A stretch of DNA of 5,271 nt from Candidatus Sivonenia alaskensis PMM_0068 (GCA_949127685.1 CASBPW010000230.1:1-5271), one strand, 5' to 3'; shown: positions 1-5,271, numbered from the stretch's first letter. Notes: generated from the sequence alone by a model not told the origin. Numbers and translations are program-made.

Positions 1-192
1 TATTTTGATTGGAAAACCTTTTGGCCCTTCGCCTTCGGTTCCATCCCCTTTGCCTTCCTTGGCGGTGCCCTATCCTTACCCACTTCCATTTATAAGCCAG
101 TTCTGGGAATAATCTTACTCTTTGCTGTTTATCAACTTTTTCAGTTCACAAAACAACTGGTTAAAACTAACTTTAAACTCGTACCCAGTTAG
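1..192 (+). CDS. TauE/SafE-family membrane permease, C-terminal fragment
   Basis: The window opens inside a reading frame that gives 63 residues and ends at TAG 190-192. It is very hydrophobic, with two membrane segments: one around residues 8-27 (FGSIPFAFLGGAL) and one around 34-47 (VLGIILLFAVYQLF). A short polar tail follows, ending KLVPS. The order 'GSIP-aliphatic-GGAL', a short loop with a proline, then a Leu/Ile-rich last helix, is the usual C-terminal signature of the TauE/SafE (TSUP) family. These are inner-membrane permeases, often annotated as sulfite or sulfonate exporters, though the substrate is unknown for most members. The family assignment comes from remembered pattern, and the start lies outside the window. 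The gene stops 76 bases before the carbonic anhydrase on the same strand, so co-transcription is possible but not shown. Another small polytopic permease is the main alternative. Confidence 0.7.
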   Translation, partial: YFDWKTFWPFAFGSIPFAFLGGALSLPTSIYKPVLGIILLFAVYQLFQFTKQLVKTNFKLVPS

Positions 193-193
193 C

Positions 194-233
194 TTGCTAT
201 AGTACTGGGATTGCTATAAATTACTATTACTAA
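194..233 (+). promoter_or_regulatory. Possible promoter/operator of the carbonic anhydrase gene
   Basis: The 76-base gap before the carbonic anhydrase is AT-rich and holds an exact 8-base direct repeat, TTGCTATA, at 194-201 and 211-218 (17 bases start to start). A weak sigma70-type pair can be drawn from TTGCTA (194-199) and TATAAA (215-220), but the 15-base spacer is short. Just downstream, 221-233 reads TTA-N7-TAA, the loose consensus described for CmpR/CcmR-type LysR regulators of cyanobacterial carbon-uptake genes. The motif has little information content and could be chance. A GAAGGA ribosome-binding site at 254-259 lies 9 bases before the ATG at 269. Confidence 0.25.
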
Positions 234-268
234 AGAGATGTAGTAGCAGATACGAAGGATGGGTATCC

Positions 269-850
269 ATGAAAAAGTTGATTAGAGGGTTAGGTGAATT
301 TAAGAACTCCTACTTTTCCGACCACCAAGATTTGTTTATTGAATTAACCCAAGGGCAAAAACCAAGGGTTTTATTCATCACCTGCTCTGATTCCCGCATT
401 GTGCCCAATTTGATTACACAGGCCGAAGTAGGAGAACTCTTTATTATTCGTAATGCGGGCAACATCATCCCTCCCTGCGGGGCCGCTAACGGTGGGGAAG
501 GAGCAACGGTAGAATATGCCATTCACTCTCTTGGCATTGAGCAAATTGTTGTTTGTGGACATTCCCACTGTGGTGCCATTAAAGGCTTATTAAAACTCAA
601 TGAGCTTCACGAAGAAATGCCCTTAATGTACAACTGGCTGAAGCATACCGAAGCTACGCGGCGGCTGATCAAGGAAAATTATGGCCATCTTCAAGGGGAA
701 GAACTTTTGGAAAGTCTATGGTTCAAACGCCTAGCCCAGCAAGGGATTGACCATGCTGACGGGGTGGCCCGCCGTAAACAAAAAGCGCTCGCCGACTACC
801 TCGACACTAAAACCGCTCAAATCGACCAAATCATCAACATCCAAATCTAA
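269..850 (+). CDS. ccaA: Beta-class carbonic anhydrase (CcaA/IcfA type) with a replaced C-terminus
   Basis: This encodes a 193-residue zinc enzyme that interconverts CO2 and bicarbonate; in cyanobacteria this type sits in the carboxysome. The metal site is complete: CSDSR at 39-43 (Cys39, Asp41, Arg43) and GHSHCG at 97-102 (His98, Cys101), with RNAGN at 61-65 and GGEGA at 75-79. Residues 1 to about 148 follow the cyanobacterial CcaA pattern closely, including LKHTEATRRL at 124-133. Homology then stops. The expected segment (helix with EENVL..QL.NL, then LHGW.Y) and the roughly 75-residue CcaA tail are absent; Synechocystis CcaA is about 274 residues. Residues 150-193 are foreign, and from about 168 they match the end of a type I restriction HsdS subunit. 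The ATG at 269 is supported by GAAGGA at 254-259 and by alignment with the CcaA N-terminus. Because the fold and the partner-binding tail are incomplete, the product may be inactive; I infer a decaying or chimeric gene. Confidence 0.85.
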   Translation: MKKLIRGLGEFKNSYFSDHQDLFIELTQGQKPRVLFITCSDSRIVPNLITQAEVGELFIIRNAGNIIPPCGAANGGEGATVEYAIHSLGIEQIVVCGHSHCGAIKGLLKLNELHEEMPLMYNWLKHTEATRRLIKENYGHLQGEELLESLWFKRLAQQGIDHADGVARRKQKALADYLDTKTAQIDQIINIQI

Positions 851-916
851 AAACTCCGCAAAATCCCCATCAACGATGTAGTGACTGAAATAATCAAAGT
901 CACGCAAGATTGTTGA
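770..916 (+). pseudogene. hsdS: hsdS 3'-end remnant (type I restriction specificity subunit)
   Basis: In the carbonic anhydrase frame, codons from 770 read KALADYLDTKTAQIDQI. After a TAA at 848-850 the same frame continues KLRKIPINDVVTEIIKVTQDC to TGA 914-916. Together these fit the usual C-terminal end of HsdS target-recognition subunits, where 'EQ.AIA.YLD..TA.ID' leads a coiled coil that finishes 'L...R..LI.DVVTGKI.V'. HsdS gives type I restriction-modification complexes their DNA specificity. Only the last part of the second conserved helix is present; no target-recognition domain or hsdM/hsdR lies nearby. The internal TAA sits where the family usually has Glu (GAA to TAA is one change), and a few residues appear lost before it. 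Bases 716-769 (LWFKRLAQQGIDHADGVA) fit neither carbonic anhydrase nor HsdS as I know them. The assignment is from remembered pattern, but the agreement on both sides of the stop is strong. Confidence 0.65.
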
Positions 917-1088
917 CAACAAAAAACTGATCTGCCTTGATAATAGGACAAGCAAACTGATTGGCGAGGCATAGTAAATCCTGATCGCCCGTCACCAAAT
1001 AATCGGCCTTACCCACTAGAGCCAACCTCAAAAAAGATGAACCAATAGGATCTCGACACTCAAGAATTGCCGGTAATACATGAGGAAT
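900..1088 (-). pseudogene. PIN-domain toxin (VapC-like), N-terminally truncated remnant
   Basis: On the minus strand an open frame runs from about 1088 down to the stop at 900-902. It reads ECRDPIGSSFLRLALVGK, then ADYLVTGDQDLLCLANQF, and ends CPIIKADQFFVVNNLA. This is the C-terminal half of the 'putative toxin-antitoxin component, PIN family' (COG1569/TIGR00305 type), whose hallmark is CRDP...FL.LA..GKADYLVTGD.DLL...F..PI....FL. PIN toxins are Mg2+-dependent ribonucleases; the acidic residues of TGDQDLL are kept. The N-terminal half, with the first catalytic Asp, is missing. The frame meets a stop (TAG on the minus strand, 1113-1115) with no start codon, and sequence from about 1083 fits a tnpB end on the other strand. 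No antitoxin gene remains next to it. The frame overlaps the hsdS remnant by up to 17 bases. I call it a dead gene fragment. Confidence 0.7.
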
Positions 1089-1262
1089 ATTATTCTGGCC
1101 CCGGGGCTGAGTCTAAATGCAGAGCAACAGCCCACTTCACTAGGGACCAGTGTAATAAGCCCTTAGAATTGGACACGGGCACCCAAAACGAGTCGCGTTA
1201 ACGTTGCAGAGAGGATGCCTACTCCTGGAGACGTAATAGAACTACTGCATGAAGCCCAGTAA
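1083..1262 (+). pseudogene. Probable IS200/IS605 tnpB (OrfB) 3'-end remnant
   Basis: The plus strand from 1083 reads RNIILAPGLSLNAEQQPT, which resembles the 'ARNILA.GL' segment that follows the RuvC/zinc-finger region of TnpB proteins. A TAG at 1164-1166 interrupts it. The same frame then gives TSRVNVAERMPTPG and DVIELLHEAQ, ending at TAA 1260-1262. The neighbouring frame carries NKPLELDTGTQNESR (1154-1198), so two compensating frameshifts, near 1150 and near 1197, would join the parts into one plausible C-terminal tail. TnpB is the RNA-guided nuclease of IS200/IS605 elements. Only the last fraction is present: no DDE-like acidic residues, no zinc-finger cysteines, no tnpA, and no terminal hairpin that I can recognise. 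The left edge meets the truncated PIN gene at about 1083-1090, which suggests the element once interrupted that toxin gene. The call rests on pattern memory of TnpB tails; a different mobile-gene tail is possible. Confidence 0.42.
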
Positions 1263-1272
1263 ACGTTCTTTC

Positions 1273-3750
1273 TTAAGGAGCCGGGAGCTGTTCTGCTAAG
1301 GCAAGTCGCGTTTTAATCACAGAATCTGGATTCAGACTGATGGAATCAATCCCTCGCTCTACAAGGAAGCGAGCAAATTCCGGATAATCGCTAGGCGCTT
1401 GACCGCAGATCCCAATTTTGCGTCCATGCTGTTTAGCGGTGGCAATCACCATCGACACCAATCGTTTGACGGCTTCATTGCGTTCGTCAAACAAATGGGC
1501 CACCAGCGCGGAATCACGGTCAAGTCCCAAAGTTAGCTGAGTGAGGTCATTGGAGCCGATGGAAAAGCCATCAAAGACTTCAGCAAATTCATCGGCCATC
1601 AGGACGTTACTGGGCAATTCGCACATGACATAGACCTGTAGGCCATTTTCTCCCTGGACGAGGCCATGTTTTGCCATCTCTGCCAGGACCCGTCGGCCTT
1701 CATCGGGAGTACGGCAGAAAGGAATCATCAGGATGACATTGGTAAGGCCCATTTCATCGCGGACCCGTTTCATGGCGCGACATTCCAAGGCAAAGCCTTC
1801 TCGATAGTGCTCATCGTAGTAGCGAGAAGCTCCCCGCCAGCCGAGCATGGGATTTTCTTCATGGGGTTCAAAGGACGCACCACCTAAGAGGTTGGCGTAC
1901 TCATTGCTCTTAAAATCGGAAAGTCGGACAATGACGGGCTTTGGGTAAAAAGCGGCCCCAATGATGCCCACGCCCTGGGCAAGCTTATCCACGAAAAAGT
2001 CAGATTTACGGTCATAGCCTAAGGTGAGCTTTTCTATTGCTTTGCACAGCTGCGTATCAGGGTCTCCCTCAATACTGCAGAGGTTGGGATAGTGGACAAG
2101 GGCCAGCGGATGAATTTTGATTCGGTTGGCAATAATAAATTCCAAACGAGCTAAGCCAACACCATCATTAGGAATTGCAGAGAGGCTAAAGGCTTCTTCC
2201 GGATTGCCCACATTCATCATCAAAGGCGTACGAATGAGCGGTAGTTCTCCCAGGTCCATCTCCTGGACTTCAAAGGGAAGCAAGCCCTCATAGACTCTGC
2301 CTTCTTCCCCCTCAGAACAGGAAACCGTTACCTCCTGCCCTGTTTTCAAAAGGCTGGTACCGTCTTCTGTGCCAACAATCGCCGGAATACCCAGTTCACG
2401 AGCAATGATCGCGGCATGGCAGACCCGTCCTCCTTGATTGGTGACAATCGCAGCCGCCTTTTTCATAATCGGTTCCCAGTCTGGGTCGGTCCTATCCGTG
2501 ACCAACACTTCTCCCTCTTGGAATTGACCCAAATTCTGGGCATCCCGAATCACCCGCACCTGGCCCTGACCAATTGCTTCCCCAACACTACGGCCCCGCA
2601 CTAAAACGGTCGCGGTAGCTGCTTGACCAGTCAAAAGGTGATAGCTCCGTAAGACATTCTTCGATTTTTGAGACTGGACGGTTTCAGGACGGGCTTGAAC
2701 GATAAACAACTCACCGGTAATCCCATCCTTTGCCCATTCCATATCCATGGGCGTAGGAGTCTTGCGGACGCGGCTATAGTGATCTTCGATCACACAAGCC
2801 CATCGGGCTAAGCAGAGAATATCATCATCCTCTAGAGCAAAACGTTGACGTTCTGCAATCGGAACCATGACATTTTTTGTTACTTTGGAGCCACCCAGAT
2901 CATAGACCATTTTGAGCTCTTTACTGCCTAGGTTTCTATTCAAAATCGGTTTGTAACCCTGACCTAAAGTGGGTTTGAAAACAACATATTCATCAGGGTT
3001 AACAGTTCCCTGGACTATATTTTCTCCCAGGCCATAGGCTGCACTAATCAGGACTGTATTTTGGAAACCTGTTTCTGTATCAATAGAGAACATAACGCCG
3101 GAACAAGCTAAATCTGAGCGCACCATCTTTTGAACCCCGATCGAAAGTCCGATCGAAAAATGGTCAAAACCTTTAGTTTGTCGATAGGAAATAGCCCGGT
3201 CAGTAAATAGAGAAGCAAAGCATTTTTTGCAGGCTTCTAAGATATTTTTCTCACCGTGGACATTGAGATAGGTCTCTTGTTGTCCTGCAAAACTAGCGTC
3301 TGGGAGGTCTTCTGCCGTGGCACTAGAACGCACAGCACAGTCAGTATCGGGGCCATACTCTTCACAGAGTTTTTTGTAGGCGCCTATGATTTCTTGATCC
3401 AGCAGGGGAGGAAAAGCAGCATGAAGAATTAAGGAACGAGCTTGGGCCCCTCGTTGATATAAGTTGTGAATATCGTTGGTGTCCAAATCAGCAAAAATAT
3501 CCTTGAGTTTTTGCTCTAGTCCCGCTTCTTTAATGAAGAAATAATAGGCTTGAGCTGTAATCGCAAATCCATTCGGAACTTTCACCCCGCCCTCAGAAAG
3601 TTCACGAATCATTTCCCCTAAAGAAGCATTTTTGCCCCCGACTTTAGCAATGTCTTGAATTCCAATTTCTTCAAACCAAAGTATTAAATGATCACTATTC
3701 TCCGTCTTTTTTACGCTATTTTTTGAAACTTTTGGAGTAGTCTTTGACAT
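1273..3750 (-). CDS. ppsA: Phosphoenolpyruvate synthase (pyruvate, water dikinase)
   Basis: This is a complete 825-residue PEP synthase, which makes phosphoenolpyruvate, AMP and phosphate from pyruvate, ATP and water in the cytoplasm and feeds gluconeogenesis. The domains are in the usual order. An N-terminal ATP-grasp (PPDK_N) domain spans about 30-360, with GGKNASLGEM at 38-47, RSSATAEDLPDASFAGQQE from 141 and FIVQARPET near 349-357. A swivelling phosphohistidine domain has GGRVCHAAIIARELGIPAIVG, with the catalytic His at 445. A PEP/pyruvate TIM barrel spans about 500-810, with LARLEF near 533, CELPSN near 710, SIGSNDLTQ near 730 and GICGQAPSD carrying the catalytic Cys782. E. coli PpsA has 792 residues; the surplus is a basic leader of about 20 residues. 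I chose ATG 3748-3750 because AAGGA lies 8 bases upstream. An in-frame GTG at 3766-3768 would add six residues (831) but lacks a ribosome site. It is divergent from corA. I see no intrinsic terminator after its stop. Confidence 0.95.
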   Translation of the reverse strand: MSKTTPKVSKNSVKKTENSDHLILWFEEIGIQDIAKVGGKNASLGEMIRELSEGGVKVPNGFAITAQAYYFFIKEAGLEQKLKDIFADLDTNDIHNLYQRGAQARSLILHAAFPPLLDQEIIGAYKKLCEEYGPDTDCAVRSSATAEDLPDASFAGQQETYLNVHGEKNILEACKKCFASLFTDRAISYRQTKGFDHFSIGLSIGVQKMVRSDLACSGVMFSIDTETGFQNTVLISAAYGLGENIVQGTVNPDEYVVFKPTLGQGYKPILNRNLGSKELKMVYDLGGSKVTKNVMVPIAERQRFALEDDDILCLARWACVIEDHYSRVRKTPTPMDMEWAKDGITGELFIVQARPETVQSQKSKNVLRSYHLLTGQAATATVLVRGRSVGEAIGQGQVRVIRDAQNLGQFQEGEVLVTDRTDPDWEPIMKKAAAIVTNQGGRVCHAAIIARELGIPAIVGTEDGTSLLKTGQEVTVSCSEGEEGRVYEGLLPFEVQEMDLGELPLIRTPLMMNVGNPEEAFSLSAIPNDGVGLARLEFIIANRIKIHPLALVHYPNLCSIEGDPDTQLCKAIEKLTLGYDRKSDFFVDKLAQGVGIIGAAFYPKPVIVRLSDFKSNEYANLLGGASFEPHEENPMLGWRGASRYYDEHYREGFALECRAMKRVRDEMGLTNVILMIPFCRTPDEGRRVLAEMAKHGLVQGENGLQVYVMCELPSNVLMADEFAEVFDGFSIGSNDLTQLTLGLDRDSALVAHLFDERNEAVKRLVSMVIATAKQHGRKIGICGQAPSDYPEFARFLVERGIDSISLNPDSVIKTRLALAEQLPAP

Positions 3751-3758
3751 TTGATTCT

Positions 3759-3763
3759 TCCTT
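3759..3763 (-). promoter_or_regulatory. Ribosome-binding site that decides the ppsA start
   Basis: On the minus strand AAGGA is followed by 8 bases and then ATG at 3748-3750. This strong Shine-Dalgarno match lies inside the coding sequence that would be read from the GTG at 3766-3768, and that GTG has no comparable site upstream. The ATG is therefore the better start. Confidence 0.6.
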
Positions 3764-3862
3764 GCCACTTGGTATTAGTTTAAACCTGTAACTTATCAAA
3801 GCCAACCGTAAGGATCTATATACCGTGAATCTGTAATAAAAGTTTGAGATTGGTTGGTCTTA
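3764..3862 (-). promoter_or_regulatory. ppsA leader with possible -10 element
   Basis: The AT-rich stretch upstream of ppsA contains TATATA at 3817-3822, a possible -10 box about 67 bases before the chosen ATG. AACTTT lies 16 bases upstream of it on the minus strand as a poor -35. A GTA-N10-TAC pair at 3808-3823 overlaps the box, but its spacing does not match the GTA-N8-TAC consensus of NtcA. No other operator is evident. The assignment is weak and based only on composition and position. Confidence 0.2.
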
Positions 3863-4010
3863 GGACTTACGCATAGATGGCCCCCCTGGCCCCCCAACCT
3901 ACCCTTAGGGAAGATGCAGTCTAGCGGGGGAGAAGGATCCTTAGCTTCCATCCAGCTAATGAATGCCAATTCTACGAACGACCTACTCCCTATAAAGTCC
4001 CCCATAGCAA
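3860..4010. repeat. Degenerate C-rich cyanobacterial intergenic repeat (possible MITE remnant)
   Basis: This stretch between ppsA and corA carries no recognisable gene. It contains GGACTTACGCA (3863-3873), then CCCCCCTGGCCCCCC (3881-3895), a G-rich run GCGGGGGAGAAGG (from about 3924) and AAAGTCCCCCAT (3995-4006). Phrases like 'TTAGGACTTACGCA' and alternating runs of C and G five or six bases long are familiar from dispersed non-coding repeats in cyanobacterial genomes, which often form long imperfect hairpins. Here the C-rich and G-rich runs could pair only partly, so the copy looks decayed. Exact ends and family cannot be set from one copy. Short open frames on both strands here have biased, repeat-like translations and were not accepted as genes. 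Confidence 0.3.
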
Positions 4011-4056
4011 AGATGGATTTGTTTATAGCCCGTTAGCTTTCCGTCTGGGGCGGAAC

Positions 4057-4069
4057 TCCATATTATGGA
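4057..4069. promoter_or_regulatory. 13-base palindrome upstream of corA
   Basis: TCCATA-T-TATGGA is a perfect inverted repeat with six-base arms and one central base. It ends 22 bases before the corA ATG. Its size and position would suit a dimeric repressor site or a small RNA hairpin close to the ribosome-binding region, but six-base arms can occur by chance and no known regulator consensus is matched. Confidence 0.25.
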
Positions 4070-4091
4070 TGGTATGCCCACGGGGTAGTTC

Positions 4092-4991
4092 ATGGTCTTG
4101 AAAACAAAAATGATTGGGGGAGTCCGCTGGACGGACTTCGATAATCCCCAAGATCGAGAATTCGATGAAATGGCGCGCACCTTAAACTTCCATCCCTTGG
4201 CCTTGGAAGATTGCCGCAATGATGTACAGCTGGCCAAGATTGACGACTATGGAGACTACCTGTTTATCATCTTCAATCCCCTCCGCTTGGACCCAACTTC
4301 TATGGACTTGGAGATTCAAGAGGTAGAAGTTTTTCTCGGTAAAGATTATATGGTGAGTATTCACGATCAGCCGTGTGCCTCTGTAGAACAGGCCATCAGC
4401 GACGCTGAGCGATTTTCCATCAAGTCCAGCGCTCGCTTGTTCCATGCCCTCATTGACAACACGGTAGATCAGTACTTGCCTGTCCTTGACGCGATTGGAG
4501 AGCAGATCGATGTCTTGGAAGACGAAGCCTATGAAGGTCCTTCCGCCAAATTTTTAGAGGATATCTTTTCCCTTAAACGGAGTCTAATCACCTTCCGTCG
4601 GGCCGTCGGTTTCCAGCGAGAAATGCTCAATACGCTCTTGCGCTATGACAACGAACTGATTCCCCGAGATATCCAACCTTACTTTCGGGATGTCTATGAC
4701 CATGTGCTGAGGGCGCAGGAACTCGTAGAAAGCTACCGAGACCTGCTTACGGGCATTCTGGATATTTACCTGACCTCTCTTTCCAATCGGACAAATGATG
4801 TAGCCAAGCTTTTGGCTTTGATTGGAACCTTATTTGTCGTCCCTACCCTGATTTCTGGCATCTTTGGCATGAATGTGCCCTTGCCCTACGGACTGAACGA
4901 GAATCCCCAAGCTTTTTGGTGGGTGATTGGGGGGACGGTCACGATTACGGGTTCAATGCTGAGCTGGTTTAAGTATCGGGGATGGTGGTAG
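4092..4991 (+). CDS. corA: CorA-family magnesium/cobalt transport protein
   Basis: This encodes a 299-residue inner-membrane divalent cation channel of the CorA family, which works as a pentamer and chiefly takes up Mg2+ (also Co2+ or Ni2+). The cytoplasmic domain shows the family signature FHPLALEDCRNDVQLAKIDD near residues 33-52 and YLFIIF just after. The long helical region carries FLEDIFSLKRSLITFRR and YFRDVYDHVLRAQELVESYR. The first membrane helix is about 238-258, the pore-mouth GMN signature is intact at 259-261, and the second helix is about 274-293. The tail ends basic-aromatic (KYRGWW), as is common. The N-terminus is short: only 12 residues precede the W of GVRW, whereas E. coli CorA has a first beta strand and about 27 residues there. 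An in-frame TAG at 4086-4088 prevents any longer start, and the only ribosome-site candidate is a weak GGGG at 4082-4085. The start may be unusual or the 5' end lost. A deacetylase-like gene follows after 3 bases. Confidence 0.92.
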   Translation: MVLKTKMIGGVRWTDFDNPQDREFDEMARTLNFHPLALEDCRNDVQLAKIDDYGDYLFIIFNPLRLDPTSMDLEIQEVEVFLGKDYMVSIHDQPCASVEQAISDAERFSIKSSARLFHALIDNTVDQYLPVLDAIGEQIDVLEDEAYEGPSAKFLEDIFSLKRSLITFRRAVGFQREMLNTLLRYDNELIPRDIQPYFRDVYDHVLRAQELVESYRDLLTGILDIYLTSLSNRTNDVAKLLALIGTLFVVPTLISGIFGMNVPLPYGLNENPQAFWWVIGGTVTITGSMLSWFKYRGWW

Positions 4992-4994
4992 CGC

Positions 4995-5271
4995 ATGTTG
5001 CCCCTGGTTTATAGTCCCGACTATGTGACAGCGATGCCCCAGGGACACCGCTTCCCGATGAGCAAGTTTGCGCTTTTGCATCAGCGTTTGCTGCAAAACG
5101 GGACTGCTACGCCTGAGCAATTTCACTGCCCACAAATCCCTCCCCGTGACTGGCTTTGCTTAGTCCATAGTCCTATCTATGTTCAAGATTTTTGTGAGGG
5201 AACCCTCGACCCGAAAGCCTTGCGCCGGATTGGGTTGCCCTGGAATCCTGGTTTAGCGCATCGGACCTGCA
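4995..5271 (+). CDS. Histone deacetylase/AcuC-family protein, N-terminal part
   Basis: An open frame from ATG 4995 runs off the right edge, giving 92 residues: MLPLVYSPDY, then GHRFPMSKFALLHQRLL at about 17-33, PRDWLCLVHSPIYVQDFCEG at about 50-69 and ALRRIGLPWNP. These are the expected first blocks of bacterial class II histone-deacetylase-like proteins (AcuC/AphA/HDAC superfamily). They are Zn2+-dependent amidohydrolases of about 300 residues that remove acetyl groups from lysine side chains or from acetylated polyamines. Cyanobacterial members share the GHRFPM and LDPKALRRIGLPW blocks. The His-His catalytic pair and the metal-binding Asp/His residues would lie past the window, so activity cannot be judged. 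The start is 3 bases after the corA stop, with GGGGA at 4978-4982 inside the corA end as a somewhat distant ribosome site, so translation is probably coupled to corA. The substrate is not predictable. Confidence 0.85.
   Translation, partial: MLPLVYSPDYVTAMPQGHRFPMSKFALLHQRLLQNGTATPEQFHCPQIPPRDWLCLVHSPIYVQDFCEGTLDPKALRRIGLPWNPGLAHRTC

Noticed and set aside
719..751. ATGGTTCAAACGCC as the start of a Uma2/DUF820 gene (MVQTPS...)
   Set aside because: The frame stops after 10 codons and nothing else of that family follows; most likely chance.
731..955. Minus-strand TTG-initiated frame of 74 codons antisense to the carbonic anhydrase end
   Set aside because: It is out of frame with the PIN remnant and antisense to the hsdS remnant, whose codon use and motifs explain the sequence better.
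1098..1262. A structured RNA gene (6S, tmRNA or RNase P type) in the gap before ppsA
   Set aside because: None of the conserved cores of these RNAs is visible, and the plus-strand frames read as a broken protein tail.
850..1272. An intact toxin-antitoxin or restriction system
   Set aside because: Only C-terminal fragments are present; no antitoxin, methylase, restriction subunit or start codons are found.
1666..2604. Plus-strand open frames opposite ppsA
   Set aside because: They are antisense shadows of a complete, strongly conserved gene and show no family motifs of their own.
2779..2793. GTGATC-TTC-GATCAC palindrome
   Set aside because: It lies inside the well-conserved ppsA coding sequence and is fully explained by codons there.
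3796..4036. Open frames of about 60-70 codons on both strands in the ppsA-corA interval
   Set aside because: They run through C/G-rich repeat sequence, have repetitive Pro/Gly-rich translations, no ribosome sites and no family resemblance.
1..5271. CRISPR array, tRNA or rRNA genes
   Set aside because: I saw no regularly spaced repeats, cloverleaf-like segments or rRNA sequence on either strand.

Overview
The window looks like a cyanobacterial chromosome segment. The beta-carbonic anhydrase front half matches the cyanobacterial CcaA/IcfA type residue for residue around its metal site. The CorA-type transporter and the histone-deacetylase-like protein also read like cyanobacterial versions, and the base composition is moderate. 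I noticed no perfect HIP1 octamer (GCGATCGC). The genus cannot be fixed from this stretch.

Layout. 1-192: the 3' end of a TauE/SafE-type membrane permease (+). 193-268: a short AT-rich leader with a direct repeat, a weak promoter and a TTA-N7-TAA motif. 269-850: a carbonic anhydrase (+) whose family homology stops near residue 148. From there to about 1262 is a mosaic of broken genes: the 3' end of a type I restriction specificity gene (hsdS, +), the C-terminal half of a PIN-domain toxin (-), and a probable 3' scrap of an IS200/IS605 tnpB gene (+). 1273-3750: a full-length phosphoenolpyruvate synthase gene (ppsA, -) reading leftward into this debris. 3751-4091: an intergenic stretch with the ppsA leader, a degenerate C-rich repeat and a 13-base palindrome. 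4092-4991: a CorA-family divalent cation channel (+), followed after 3 bases by the start of a histone deacetylase/AcuC-like gene (4995 to the edge, +), probably in the same operon.

How the parts relate. The intact genes are housekeeping: inorganic carbon interconversion, pyruvate-to-PEP conversion, Mg2+/Co2+ uptake and a deacetylase. ppsA and corA are divergent and share the 3751-4091 intergenic space. The notable part is 716-1262, a defence/mobile-gene graveyard between the carbonic anhydrase and ppsA. The carbonic anhydrase has lost its native C-terminus, and its stop codon is now supplied by the hsdS remnant, giving a chimeric 193-residue protein. I do not see an intact new system; the hsdS/PIN/tnpB junctions and the chimera are the points worth checking.
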